Origin: Chitinophaga agrisoli
Lineage (GTDB): Bacteria; Bacteroidota; Bacteroidia; Chitinophagales; Chitinophagaceae
Reading direction: 5' to 3'
NCBI RefSeq assembly: GCF_008386695.1
Contig: NZ_VUOC01000004.1
Coordinates: forward strand, 506,168-570,167
Length of the DNA stretch: 64,000 nucleotides
The translations under genes and the position numbers were made by a program. A model generated the notes under the pieces. It made no database searches. It saw nothing but the letters and a program-made list of their open reading frames with translations, and had not been told where the DNA came from. Below, in pieces: positions 18,592 through 28,125 of the stretch. Every line of letters begins with the position of its first letter. The stretch's first letter is position 1.

Positions 18592-18854
18592 TTAATACTG
18601 TGGTTGTGTGGGCGTCTGTTCCTCCCGGACATGCAGATTACCATCTATGTTCTTATATGATATTACTACTCCTGCTTTAAAAGTAACTACGCCGTTCCCA
18701 TAGGACCATGTCTCATCATCTTTATACTTCATAGTAGTTTACTGCCGTTGTTCAGGTCAGGGTGGTATAACTTGGAAGGCTTCCGGTGGGCTGCCTTAAT
18801 GGCTTCAATGTCCGCAAAATCCTCCAGTTCCAGGATTTCGTAATAGTTAGTCAT
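18592..18854 (-). pseudogene. Split J-domain protein remnant
   Basis: Two short frames overlap by ATGA. The first (18854-18729, 41 codons) starts MTNYYEILELEDFADIEAIK and carries a J-domain helix II ending in the hallmark HPD (LYHPDLNNG), then stops before helices III and IV. The second (18732-18592, 46 codons) begins MKYKDDETWSYGNG and contains VISYKNIDGNLHV, which looks like the C-terminal domain of the same kind of protein. I read this as one DnaJ-domain gene with an internal deletion or frameshift. A coupled pair of micro-proteins is possible but less likely. Confidence 0.6.
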
Positions 18855-18981
18855 GATAATAGGTACGGGTGAATGGGCTCAATCAAATGACGATCTTATC
18901 CGGCAAAAATATGCATTCTGTTGCAAATGACACAGGCGGACAAGACTGCGGGCGGAGGAATAGCTGATTATTTACCTGGAC

Positions 18982-19515
18982 CTACTCATCTTTTTTGTTG
19001 ATAACTTCGGATCTGATATAACTTCTGACGACTTCATAATTATCTACCGGCTGGCCGTCAAAGTTATCGTCATCAAAATCCCAATCGACCGTTCTGTTAT
19101 AATAAACCTCCCATTCAACGAACGGAAAATATGCAGGGGTTTCCGTTATCCAAAAGTTCCCGTAGCCGCCGGAATAACTTCCCACTGGTTTAAAATAGGC
19201 ATTAAAAAGACGTCCGTCAACGTTTTGGAAATAAAAGCTCCGAAGCTTGAACGTGTCTATCATGAATGGGTTAGTAAACTGGAAGACGAAAAAGACCAAC
19301 GCGCCAGCAACAGCTACCCCAATAAATCTCCTAAGCGTTATCGAGCGTCTGGATCCATCGCCTCTCCTAAACAAAAATACCTCCGTTAAAGTAAACAACA
19401 GACTGAAACAAATGATATCTGTCCAGAAGCCGGTCAGTGAAATATCTGTGAATATAATCACGCACAAATAAAATACCAGCAGTATAGGGATGATCTTCTT
19501 AAAACGGGTGCTCAT
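18982..19515 (-). CDS. Small integral membrane protein of unknown function
   Basis: 177 residues with three predicted membrane segments: IIPILLVFYLCVIIF (about 8-22), FWTDIICFSLLFTLTEVFL (about 30-48) and FIGVAVAGALVFFVFQF (about 64-80). A roughly 95-residue acidic, aromatic-rich tail follows (YYNRTVDWDFDDDNFDG). I do not recognise a family. The surroundings (split J-domain gene, broken lipoprotein gene) look degraded, which lowers confidence that it is functional. Confidence 0.6.
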   Translation of the reverse strand: MSTRFKKIIPILLVFYLCVIIFTDISLTGFWTDIICFSLLFTLTEVFLFRRGDGSRRSITLRRFIGVAVAGALVFFVFQFTNPFMIDTFKLRSFYFQNVDGRLFNAYFKPVGSYSGGYGNFWITETPAYFPFVEWEVYYNRTVDWDFDDDNFDGQPVDNYEVVRSYIRSEVINKKDE

Positions 19516-19622
19516 AATTCATTGACAAATATCCTGTAAAGATATCAAACACACATTATGTAACAGATTTAATTGTAATTTAACGCACTTAAATCCCTAT
19601 ACTGAAGATCCCTATAAATGCA

Positions 19623-19983
19623 ATGAAAACAGCTCTTTTTTTAACCGTCCTGCTCTTATGAAAAGGGCCATGGGAAGACGGCACCAAAGATAATAAACCA
19701 TGTTACAAAGCAGCTCACCCCGGATGATTGGAACGCTTTATTGAAAGGCATTCACTATGCAGATTTCTGGGGATTGAAGACAGATAACGGCAGGGAAGGC
19801 TGCGATGGCTCAGAACTGGTGGTGACAGGATATACAAAGCCAGTAAATGGTACGGAAGGAAAATATAACATGGTTCGCCGCTGGGCCGCAGAATCGACCG
19901 CCCTTGCGGCCGTATTCAATAAGTTCCTTGCATGTTCCGGCGTGCGGGGAGGCTGCTTCTATCTCGATGAAGATGAAATATGA
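19623..19983 (+). pseudogene. Internally deleted exported protein gene
   Basis: An ATG at 19623 opens a signal-peptide-like stretch (MKTALFLTVLLL) that hits a TGA after 12 codons. A second frame, open from about 19681, continues to 19983 with a conserved-looking body (LTPDDWNALLKGIHYADFWG, then GCDGSELVVTGYTKP and MVRRWAAESTAL). This body resembles the C-terminal region of small exported hypothetical proteins of Bacteroidota. The two parts look like the ends of one gene whose middle was lost. Confidence 0.55.
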
Positions 19984-20049
19984 AGCCGCTGGCCATCAGC
20001 AGCTTTAAGTTGCCAATAACCAACGGCCTATTTCCAAAAACCTTTTTAC

Positions 20050-22183
20050 TTATACTTCCGTTTTCTTCTGCATGCTAAACACCTCTTCATGTTTAATGAA
20101 GGGCTGCGACCTTAACCGTTGTCCGGTGGCCGCGAATATGGCATTACTCAATGCGGCGGCTACCGGCGGCAGGGCGGGCTCTCCCAGGCCTGTGGGATCT
20201 ATGGTGTTTTCCATAAAATGTATCTCTACGGGAGGCGCTTCGCGCATGCGGATCAGGCGGTATGTGTCGTAGTTGTGCTGGTCCGGTTTGCCTTTGGTGA
20301 GGGTCAGCTCACCGTACATGGCGTGGCCCAGCCCATCGATCATGGCGCCTTCTGCCTGGTTCATAGCGCCGGTTTTATTGACCACGATGCCGCAGTCAAT
20401 GGCGCAGTAGATCTTATTGATCTTCAATTGTCCGTTTACGTTAGCCAGTTCCACCACCTGCGCAGCATAGGAGCTAAAGGAGAAATGGGAGCCAAAGCCC
20501 AGGTATACGCCCGGTTTATTAGTACCCCAGCCAGCCATTTCCGCCGCTTTTTTGATTACGGCGGCATAGCGGTCCGCATCGTAATCCACTTTGCCTACGG
20601 GATTTGCTTTTGCCTGCGCCAGCAGTTCCAGGCGCAGTTGCACCGGATCTTTGCCTGTGCTGTGGGCTATCTCGTCCAGGAAGGACTCTTCTGAGTAGGC
20701 AATATAGTTATGGATGGGCGCTCTCCAGGGACCGGTGGTCACGGGCGATTTGTACTCATGGGTATCCACCTGCAGGTTGGCAACAGCGCCGGCGGGGAAA
20801 TTGTTTTCCCGGGCGGTATTGCCGGTTACGCCAACGGAGTGGTGATGCCAGGCGATAAGCTTATTATTGGCGTCTACCGCGGCTTTGTATTTATACAGGG
20901 CCATGGGCCGGTAAAAACCGCCGCTCATATCATCTTCACGTTTCCAGATCACGTTTACGGGCGCTTTGGCCAGCTGGGACACGGCTACTGCCTCTTCTAT
21001 AAAGTCTGTCATCAATCTTCTGCCAAAGCCGCCGCCCATGCGGGTGGTCATCACCGTGATCTTTTCCTTGGGGAACTTGAATTTATCTGCGATGGTATTA
21101 CGCGCTTTTTCCGGCAGCTGTATAGGACCGTGCAGCTCTACCCCGCCGTCTTTTACGTGGGCAAAGAAATTCATGGGCTCCATGGTGTTGTGCGGGATGA
21201 AAGGACATTCGTAGGCCGCCTCCACTATCTTTGCCGCGCCGGCAAATCCTTTTTTGATATTGCCATCCTTACGTTTGGGCTCATCCGGCAGTTTGGCCAG
21301 CGTTTTCTCGAAGTTCTTTTTATAGTCGTCTGTGCTTTCGAGCGTACCATCGTCTTTCCATTCCGCCTTAATGGCTTTGGCGGCCTGCATTACTTCCCAG
21401 GTGCTGCGGCCCAGTACGGCTATTTTGTTATCGAAACGCACTACGTTGGATACGCCGTTCATCTTACGCGCGGCGCTATCGTCAAAAGAGACCAGTGTTT
21501 GTCCAAACGCCGGCGGGCGTACGATGGTAGCGTACAACATGCCTTCGCGTTTGGTATCGATACCGTATTTCTGTTTACCGGTCACAATGTCTTTCAGATC
21601 ATAATTGGTTTTGCTGGTGCCCACGATCTTAAAGGATTTTGGATCCTTCAGTTTTACGTCTTTAGGTACCGGCATGGTAGCGGCTTTTTCTGCCAGCTCG
21701 CCATAGGTAGCTTTTTTACCGCTGGCCTTGTGGTATACCACGCCCTCTTCCGTGGTACAGGCAGCAGGGTCTACTTTCCATTTATCTGCCGCGGCATTTA
21801 CGAGTAATTGGCGGCCGGTTGCGCCTGCCTGACGGAAAGGGGCCCAGCTGCTTTTTACGGAGCCGCTGCCGCCGGCCACCTGGCGGGTATATTTATCTGT
21901 GTCCAGGGCGGCCTGTTCGATGATCACCTTTTTCCAGTCCACATCCAGCTCTTCCGCTACGATCATGGGCAGGGCGGTTTTTACGCCCTGGCCTATTTCC
22001 GGGTTGGGGGCCATGATAGTGATGAGGCCATCGGTCCCTATCCTGATAAACGCGTTGAGTGTTTGCATGGTAGCCGGGCCGCTGGCGCCGGGATGACAGG
22101 CAGCCAGCCATTCCATCCCGATCAGTAGTCCGCCGCCGGCGGTGGCGCCTATCTTCAGGAAATTCCTTCTGTTCATCGTGGCG

Positions 22184-22191
<8 letters not shown>
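20050..22191 (-). CDS. Molybdopterin-binding subunit of an IorB/xanthine dehydrogenase-type hydroxylase
   Basis: About 713 residues. A twin-arginine signal ([15 protein letters not shown]) suggests Tat export to the periplasm with bound cofactor. The sequence follows the aldehyde oxidase/xanthine dehydrogenase large-subunit plan in the IorB group: [60 protein letters not shown] and the C-terminal [14 protein letters not shown]. The substrate may be an aldehyde or N-heterocycle; isoquinoline is not established. I use the ATG at 22191, overlapping the iron-sulfur subunit gene by 8 bases; a GTG at 22197 is an alternative. Confidence 0.9.
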
Positions 22192-22651
<460 letters not shown>

Positions 22652-22791
22652 ATTGATGCTAATGTGGATTTAGAGGGTATTTCCAGAAATATAGCACAAT
22701 ATTCCAGACTGGTAAAGTGAAAATACATTGACGGTAAACAAGGCTGCAGACCGCCTGCTACTACTTACCTATTTAATTAAATAGCAGGCAT

Positions 22792-22828
22792 AAAAAAGGG
22801 GCTGAAACCCGCTATAGGAGCCAGCCCC
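22792..22828 (-). terminator. Terminator after the SDR gene
   Basis: On the minus strand GGGGCTG and CAGCCCC form a 7-bp stem with a 17-base loop, followed by six T residues. It lies 24 bases past the SDR stop. Confidence 0.75.
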
Positions 22829-22851
22829 GTTATATATACAAATACTACTCG

Positions 22852-23592
22852 TTAAGCATTCACGCCGCCGTCAACTGTTAAGGTTGCACCATTAATGGAA
22901 CGGCCTTCTTCGCTGGCTATTAAAGCAACCATGGCTGCAATATTTTCCGCGGAGCCATATTTGGGGATGGCCATTTTGCCGCGCTGATAGTCCGCATACT
23001 GGCCGTTGGCCGGGTTCATATCCGTATCTGTGGGGCCGGGCGCCACCAGGTTTACGGTGATCTCCTTTGCGCCCAGATCGCGGGCCAGGCCTTTGGTAAG
23101 GCCTATCAGCGCTGATTTACTCATGGAGTAGAGCGTCATGCCCGGCGCGCCTACCAGGTCTGCCAGGTTACTGCCCAGGGTGATGATACGGCCGCCGTTG
23201 GGCATATGTGGCAGGGCAGCCTGTATGGCTACGTATACCGCCCTTACGTTTATGTCCATCATACGGTCATAATCCTCCATGGTATGCGTTTCAAACGGCC
23301 GGGCGTCAAAGATGCCGGCGCTGTTAACGAGGATGTCTACACGCCCAAGCTCCGCTACCGTTTTATTTACGGCGGCGGTCACCGCTTCGGGATCGGCGTT
23401 ATCAGCCGCAATGACCAGGCTTTTACGGCCTGTAGCGTCAATTTCTTTGGCTACGGCCTGCGCTTTCTCCGGGGAGCTTACATATGTAATGGCTACGTCT
23501 GCGCCTTCTGCCGCCAGGCGTTTTGCAATAGCTGCGCCAATACCACGACTACCGCCCGTTACCAGGGCTACTTTATTTTCTAAACGTTTCAT
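22852..23592 (-). CDS. SDR-family NAD(P)-dependent oxidoreductase (FabG-like)
   Basis: 246 residues, a classical short-chain dehydrogenase: the Rossmann loop VTGGSRGIGAAIAKR at 11-25, NSAG near 90, and the catalytic YSMSK (Tyr and Lys), ending GATLTVDGGVNA. The substrate is not readable; it resembles 3-oxoacyl-ACP reductase-like detoxification SDRs often placed under TetR control. The promoter region carries a palindrome matching one in the promoter of the upstream TetR gene, so the regulator probably represses it. Confidence 0.92.
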   Translation of the reverse strand: MKRLENKVALVTGGSRGIGAAIAKRLAAEGADVAITYVSSPEKAQAVAKEIDATGRKSLVIAADNADPEAVTAAVNKTVAELGRVDILVNSAGIFDARPFETHTMEDYDRMMDINVRAVYVAIQAALPHMPNGGRIITLGSNLADLVGAPGMTLYSMSKSALIGLTKGLARDLGAKEITVNLVAPGPTDTDMNPANGQYADYQRGKMAIPKYGSAENIAAMVALIASEEGRSINGATLTVDGGVNA

Positions 23593-23666
23593 AGATTGAT
23601 GTTTTGAGTCTTTATAGATGCTAAATAATGTGTTATTATACGGGCAAGCCGGCCCCCCGTCCTGTT

Positions 23667-23698
23667 ATAAATTATCTATAACAGAACGATCGTTCAAT
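23667..23698 (-). promoter_or_regulatory. SDR promoter overlapping a TetR-type operator
   Basis: On the minus strand ATTG (23698-23695) lies 20 bases from TAATTTAT (23674-23667), near the TTTG/TAnnTTTG consensus. The perfect palindrome GAACGATCGTTC (23684-23695) fills the start of the spacer. A second inverted repeat, CTGTTATA/TATAACAG (23662-23684), overlaps the -7 box. Confidence 0.6.
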
Positions 23699-23718
23699 AA
23701 TCAGACATAAAAAAAGGC

Positions 23719-24297
23719 TTAATGCCTTACTACTTCAATTAAGAAGTCTGCCATCTGCCTGACCAGCTTTTTGTTATTGGAAATAATATTTGTCTGCCAC
23801 AGCCCGGTAAAACTGGCTACAATGAAGTTTGCCAGCATCACGGTGTCTCTTTCCGCGGGGATCTCGCCGGCGGCCTGCGCTTTTGCCAGCAGCTCCTCAC
23901 ACACTTTTATGAGCCGGGCGCCATCTTTTTTCAGCACGCTATGCACTTCCTTATCCCCCTCTGCCAGCTCGAAGGATGATTTTACCACCATACAGGCTTT
24001 GCCTTCTTCAATTGCGCGGTCCATGGCCCTGCGGATGATACACTCCACCGCTTTAATGGGCGAGGGCGCATCTACTGCAGCGGCTTTATAATCCTCCAGC
24101 GTATCCGCGCCATAATTGGTGAGGCATTGCATAAACAGGGCATGTTTATCGCCATAGGTATCATAGATGCTGCCACGGTTCAGGCGCATTGCTTCTACCA
24201 GGTCCTGCATGGAAGTGGCATGGTAGCCCTTTTCCCAAAACAGGTCGCGGGCTTTTTCCAATCTTTCTCCGGGATCAAATGCTTTACTACGTGCCAT
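23719..24297 (-). CDS. TetR/AcrR-family transcriptional regulator
   Basis: 192 residues. The N-terminal HTH is typical (ARDLFWEKGYHATSMQDLVEAM, then RGSIYDTYGDKHALF), and the helical C-terminal ligand domain resembles TetR_C_16/AcrR members such as YxaF. It probably represses itself and the SDR gene, because matching palindromes lie in both promoters. The inducer is unknown but may be a substrate of the SDR. The ATG at 24297 fits the family start and is only 8 bases past the -7 box, implying a near-leaderless transcript. Confidence 0.92.
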   Translation of the reverse strand: MARSKAFDPGERLEKARDLFWEKGYHATSMQDLVEAMRLNRGSIYDTYGDKHALFMQCLTNYGADTLEDYKAAAVDAPSPIKAVECIIRRAMDRAIEEGKACMVVKSSFELAEGDKEVHSVLKKDGARLIKVCEELLAKAQAAGEIPAERDTVMLANFIVASFTGLWQTNIISNNKKLVRQMADFLIEVVRH

Positions 24298-24304
24298 GAT
24301 GTTG

Positions 24305-24336
24305 CAAAATTACAATACTTGAACGAATGTTCCAAA
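24305..24336 (-). promoter_or_regulatory. TetR gene promoter with internal operator
   Basis: On the minus strand TTTG (24336-24333), a 20-base spacer and TAATTTTG (24312-24305) give an exact Bacteroidota promoter. The spacer begins with GAACATTCGTTC (24332-24321), close to the palindrome in the SDR promoter and placed alike, which supports autoregulation. Confidence 0.7.
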
Positions 24337-24342
24337 TAGCAA

Positions 24343-25218
24343 TTACAGGGATTGTTCTTTTACATAGGTGTTAAGGGCGCGGCTCAGGGCGGTGGTGATC
24401 TTACCGGGCTGGCCGTTGCCAATCACCAGCCCATCCAGCTGCAATACGGGCATCACATGTTTGGTGGTGCTGGTGATAAACGCCTCTTTGGCTTGCAGGG
24501 CTTCTTCCAGCGTTACATCCCGCTCTTCTACCGGGTAGATAGCCCGGGCCAGCTCCAGCGTTTTTTTGCGGATCACCCCTTTGAGCACATTACGGCCGGC
24601 GGTTACCACGGTATCATCCTGGGTAACGATAAAAAAATTGGCGCGGGGGCATTCTGAGAGCAGGCCGTGCCGGTGATAAAGTATATCGTCTACCCCTTGT
24701 TCTTTTATAACAGGTTGCATCCAAACGGCCACGAGGTAGTCGATGGTCTTTATTTCCGGCAGCTGGCGCTGGTGTACATGGCTGATGAGCCGGAGGCCTT
24801 TCTGAAAAGCTGCTTCTGCGGGCATTTTCAGCTCGTACTGGGTGATGACCAGGTTGGGAGCGGTCATACTGTACCCATCTTCTGCATAACCGCCGGTGAG
24901 CAAGATCTTGATACCGGCATCCGGCGCGCCATTGCGTTGCAGGAGCTCCGACAAGATAGCTTTTAAGCCTTCGCGGTCCTGCGGAATGGCCAGGCGCATA
25001 TAGCTGGCGGAATTATAGAAGCGGTCCAGGTGATCATCCAGGAAAATGGGGCGGCCATTGAGGACCTTACAGAAATCAAAGATGCCATAACCGCGCTGGA
25101 GGGCGAGATCGGACACGCCCAGGCTGGCCTCCGTGGCGGGCACAAAACTATGGTTGACGAACGAGTATAACACCTGCTTTATTTTTGTTGAAGATACTGC
25201 GCTGGATTTTATTTGCAT
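24343..25218 (-). CDS. Class IV aminotransferase (branched-chain/D-amino acid type)
   Basis: About 291 residues of fold-type IV PLP enzyme: SDLALQRGYGIFDF near the N-terminus, the PLP lysine in PEIKTIDYL, and the phosphate-binding end TSTTKHVMPV. Members include branched-chain and D-alanine aminotransferases and aminodeoxychorismate lyase; substrate is not certain. I start at the ATG at 25218. An earlier ATG at 25254 would share a CCATGG with the divergent AraC gene start, and its extra residues do not look conserved. Confidence 0.85.
   Translation of the reverse strand: MQIKSSAVSSTKIKQVLYSFVNHSFVPATEASLGVSDLALQRGYGIFDFCKVLNGRPIFLDDHLDRFYNSASYMRLAIPQDREGLKAILSELLQRNGAPDAGIKILLTGGYAEDGYSMTAPNLVITQYELKMPAEAAFQKGLRLISHVHQRQLPEIKTIDYLVAVWMQPVIKEQGVDDILYHRHGLLSECPRANFFIVTQDDTVVTAGRNVLKGVIRKKTLELARAIYPVEERDVTLEEALQAKEAFITSTTKHVMPVLQLDGLVIGNGQPGKITTALSRALNTYVKEQSL
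25154..25187 (+). promoter_or_regulatory. Candidate promoter for the AraC-type regulator
   Basis: TATTTTTG at 25180-25187 matches TAnnTTTG exactly. A TTG at 25154-25156 is a possible -33 element, although the 23-base spacing is long. It lies 65 bases before the ATG at 25253, inside the 5' part of the divergent aminotransferase gene. Confidence 0.35.
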
Positions 25219-25252
25219 AGCGGTATCTTGCGGCGATAAAGACCGCTGTTCC

Positions 25253-26263
25253 ATGGATCTGCAAAAAGCTATTATCCAACGCCTGCTGGCCTATGCCGCA
25301 CAACGGGATGTGCCGCCGCAGGAGCTGTGCGCCCTGGCGGACATATCCCTGCAGGCGGTGCAGCACAACAGCAGTACGCCCCTGGCCCTGAGACCGCAGC
25401 AGCTGGAAGCTTTATGGCAACATGCCTGCGCGCTGAGCAAGGATGCGCTGTTTGGCCTGCACCTGGGCGAATCTATGCAGGCAACTGCATTAGGCGCGGT
25501 GGGGCTGATCATACAACACAGCGCCACTGTAGGCGAAGCGCTTACGCAGGCGGCGGGTTTCACCCATCTTATTACGGATCTGTTTGGCATGCAGGTAAGC
25601 CATGATAAATTGGGCTGCCGGGTGGAGTTTATTCCTTTTGCCACTCATTCAACCGCTACTGGTTTTGCCTTCCGGCAGATGATGGACCTGTTCATGGCCT
25701 ATACCCTGCATGAGCTGGATGGGCTGGTGCTGGAAAAGATAAGCCCTTTGCGTGTGAAGATGCCCGTAACGGCGGAACATCTCCCGGAATACCAGCGGGT
25801 GCTGCGCTGCCATACTGTTGAACATTCGCCGGACTATGTGCTGGACTTTGCGCCCCGGTTATGGGAGCTACCCATCCTGAGCGCCAATTATGAACTGCAG
25901 CAGCTGTTGCTGCAAAAAGTAAGCGCCCTGCAGGATGGCATCTCCCAGATCCCCCACCTGCGCACCCGGCTTAGCAGTTACCTGCTGGCCAACGCCTACC
26001 TGGGCATTCCCACCCTGGAAGACCTGGCGGCTAATTTCAACACCAGCGCCCGCACGCTGCAGCGCCGCCTGCAGGAAGAAGGCATCACCTACCAGCAGCT
26101 GGCAGAGGGGGTGCGCAAGTCACTGGCCCTGCATTACCTGGCCTCCGGCACCTATCCTATAAAAGAGATCTCCTATATACTGGGTTATAATGAGCTAAGC
26201 GCGTTTACCCGGGCATTTAAACGCTGGACCGGCAGCAGCCCGGCCAATTATCAGAAAAATTAG
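25253..26263 (+). CDS. AraC-family transcriptional regulator (OruR/ArgR-like)
   Basis: 336 residues from the ATG at 25253. The N-terminal arabinose-binding-like domain of the PF12625 type is visible (FGLHLGESMQATALGAVGLI, then a helical region), and the C-terminal AraC HTH is complete (LEDLAANFNTSARTLQRRLQ, ISYILGYNELSAFTRAFKRW, ending GSSPANYQK). Related regulators control amino acid or fatty acid catabolism. It is divergent from the class IV aminotransferase and upstream of an acyl-CoA synthetase, so either could be a target. Confidence 0.9.
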   Translation: MDLQKAIIQRLLAYAAQRDVPPQELCALADISLQAVQHNSSTPLALRPQQLEALWQHACALSKDALFGLHLGESMQATALGAVGLIIQHSATVGEALTQAAGFTHLITDLFGMQVSHDKLGCRVEFIPFATHSTATGFAFRQMMDLFMAYTLHELDGLVLEKISPLRVKMPVTAEHLPEYQRVLRCHTVEHSPDYVLDFAPRLWELPILSANYELQQLLLQKVSALQDGISQIPHLRTRLSSYLLANAYLGIPTLEDLAANFNTSARTLQRRLQEEGITYQQLAEGVRKSLALHYLASGTYPIKEISYILGYNELSAFTRAFKRWTGSSPANYQKN

Positions 26264-26337
26264 ATAAATTGTAGTTACTAAACAGGAAGCAGTAGCATCC
26301 TTCCTGGCCTTCAAGTAACCACCGCATTCCATATGTT

Positions 26338-28125
26338 ATGAAAGATGCCTGTCGTTTGTTCGACTGTCTTACGCATTTTCCCGACCATGCCCCATTGCCG
26401 GATATGCTGGCTGCCAAGGAGCAGGGCGCCTGGAGAAGCTATTCCTCCCAGGAGATCACGGATACCGTTATACGCCTGAGCGCCGGCCTGTTGCAGGCAG
26501 GCATCAGCGGACGGGATATGGATCCGGAGCACCGGGATAAGATCGCCATTATCTGTAACAACCGCCCGGAATGGGTGATGCTGGACCTGGCCGTACAACG
26601 CTGCGGCGCGGTACTGGTACCCATCTACCCTACCATCCATCTCACAGAGCTGGCTTTTATATTAAAAGACGCCGCCGTAAAGATGGTCTTTGTGCAGGAC
26701 GCGGAACTATTCCGCCAGGTGCAGTATTTGCAGGCGCAATTGCCGACGCTGGAGACCATCTACAGTTTTGACCCCGTAACAGATGCGCCACATTGGTCGC
26801 AGCTACCCGAGCGGGCAGACGCCGCCTCCATAACCCGGGCAGCAGCTATCGCCAATAGCATCCGCGAGGAAGACCTGGCCACTATCCTTTACACCTCCGG
26901 TACTACGGGCACTCCCAAAGGGGTGATGCTGTCGCACGGGAATATCCTCAGTAATATAAAGGCCTGTTTGCCATTGATCCCTCCTTTTACGCACCGGCCC
27001 CGGGCGCTGAGCTTTTTACCGCTGAACCACATCTTTGAAAGGATGATGACTTACCTGTACCTGTTCCAGGGTATACCGGTGTATTATGCGGAAAACCTGG
27101 ACGCCATTGGCGAGAACCTGCGGGAGGTTTGTCCGGATGCATTTACCACCGTACCCCGCCTGCTGGAAAAAGTATATGAGCGCATCATGGAAAAAGGCGC
27201 GCAGCTGACAGGCCCTAAAAAGCGGCTCTTCTACTGGGCGCATGACCTGGCCTGCCGGTATGAGATCAACCAACCGCAGGCACTTAGTTACCGCCTGCAA
27301 CTGGCATTGGCTAACCGGCTGGTATTCAGCAAATGGCGGCAGGCGCTTGGCAATAATATCAAAGGCATTATCATAGGCGGCGCGGCCTGCCAGGTACGGC
27401 TGATCCGGCTGTTCACCGCCGCCCGTATTCCTATACTGGAGGGCTATGGGCTTACGGAGACCTCGCCAGTGATCAGCGTGAACCGTTACGAAGTAACCGA
27501 TCGTATGTTCGGCACCGTTGGGCCCCTGTTGGATGGTATTGAGATAAGGATAGCGGAGGACGGGGAGATCTTATGCAAGGGCCCCAATGTGATGATGGGT
27601 TATTATAAACGCCCGGACCTGACCGCAGACACCATCCGGGACGGCTGGTGCCATACCGGGGATATAGGCGAGCTGATAGCAGGTAAATACCTGAAGATCA
27701 CAGACCGCAAGAAGGAGATCTTTAAAACCAGTGGAGGCAAATACGTAGCCCCGTTGCCGGTAGAGAACAAACTAAAGGAATCACTATTTATAGAACATGC
27801 CATGGTGCTGGGCGCTGACCGGAAATACACCGCTGCGCTGATCGTGCCCGCGTTTAGCCCTTTACGTGCCTGGGCCACGCGGCACGGCATCCCCTTCAGT
27901 TCCAACGAAACATTAATCCATCACCCAAGGGTGATTGAATTATATACAGGTATCGTGACGGGCTTCAACCAATACTTTAGCTCACCGGAGCGGGTGAAGA
28001 AATTTACCTTGCTGGCGGATGAGTGGAATGTAGCGAATGGGGAGCTGACGCCGAAGTTGAGTTTGCGAAGGAAGGTGATATTGGAGAAGTATGGGGAGGC
28101 GGTGGAGGGGATGTATGCACCTTAA
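26338..28125 (+). CDS. Long-chain fatty acid--CoA ligase (AMP-binding)
   Basis: 595 residues of the ANL adenylating family, long-chain acyl-CoA synthetase/FadD15 group: P-loop YTSGTTGTPKGVMLSHGN, GYGLTETSPVIS, and the hinge/adenylate motif GWCHTGDIGEL followed by ITDRKKEIFKTSGGKYVAP. It activates fatty acids to acyl-CoA with ATP for degradation or lipid synthesis. No signal peptide. It ends with a 4-base overlap with the convergent dinB gene. Confidence 0.93.
   Translation: MKDACRLFDCLTHFPDHAPLPDMLAAKEQGAWRSYSSQEITDTVIRLSAGLLQAGISGRDMDPEHRDKIAIICNNRPEWVMLDLAVQRCGAVLVPIYPTIHLTELAFILKDAAVKMVFVQDAELFRQVQYLQAQLPTLETIYSFDPVTDAPHWSQLPERADAASITRAAAIANSIREEDLATILYTSGTTGTPKGVMLSHGNILSNIKACLPLIPPFTHRPRALSFLPLNHIFERMMTYLYLFQGIPVYYAENLDAIGENLREVCPDAFTTVPRLLEKVYERIMEKGAQLTGPKKRLFYWAHDLACRYEINQPQALSYRLQLALANRLVFSKWRQALGNNIKGIIIGGAACQVRLIRLFTAARIPILEGYGLTETSPVISVNRYEVTDRMFGTVGPLLDGIEIRIAEDGEILCKGPNVMMGYYKRPDLTADTIRDGWCHTGDIGELIAGKYLKITDRKKEIFKTSGGKYVAPLPVENKLKESLFIEHAMVLGADRKYTAALIVPAFSPLRAWATRHGIPFSSNETLIHHPRVIELYTGIVTGFNQYFSSPERVKKFTLLADEWNVANGELTPKLSLRRKVILEKYGEAVEGMYAP

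Noticed and set aside
20710-21807. 365-codon + strand frame
   Set aside because: Antisense to the molybdopterin-binding subunit; no recognisable motif.
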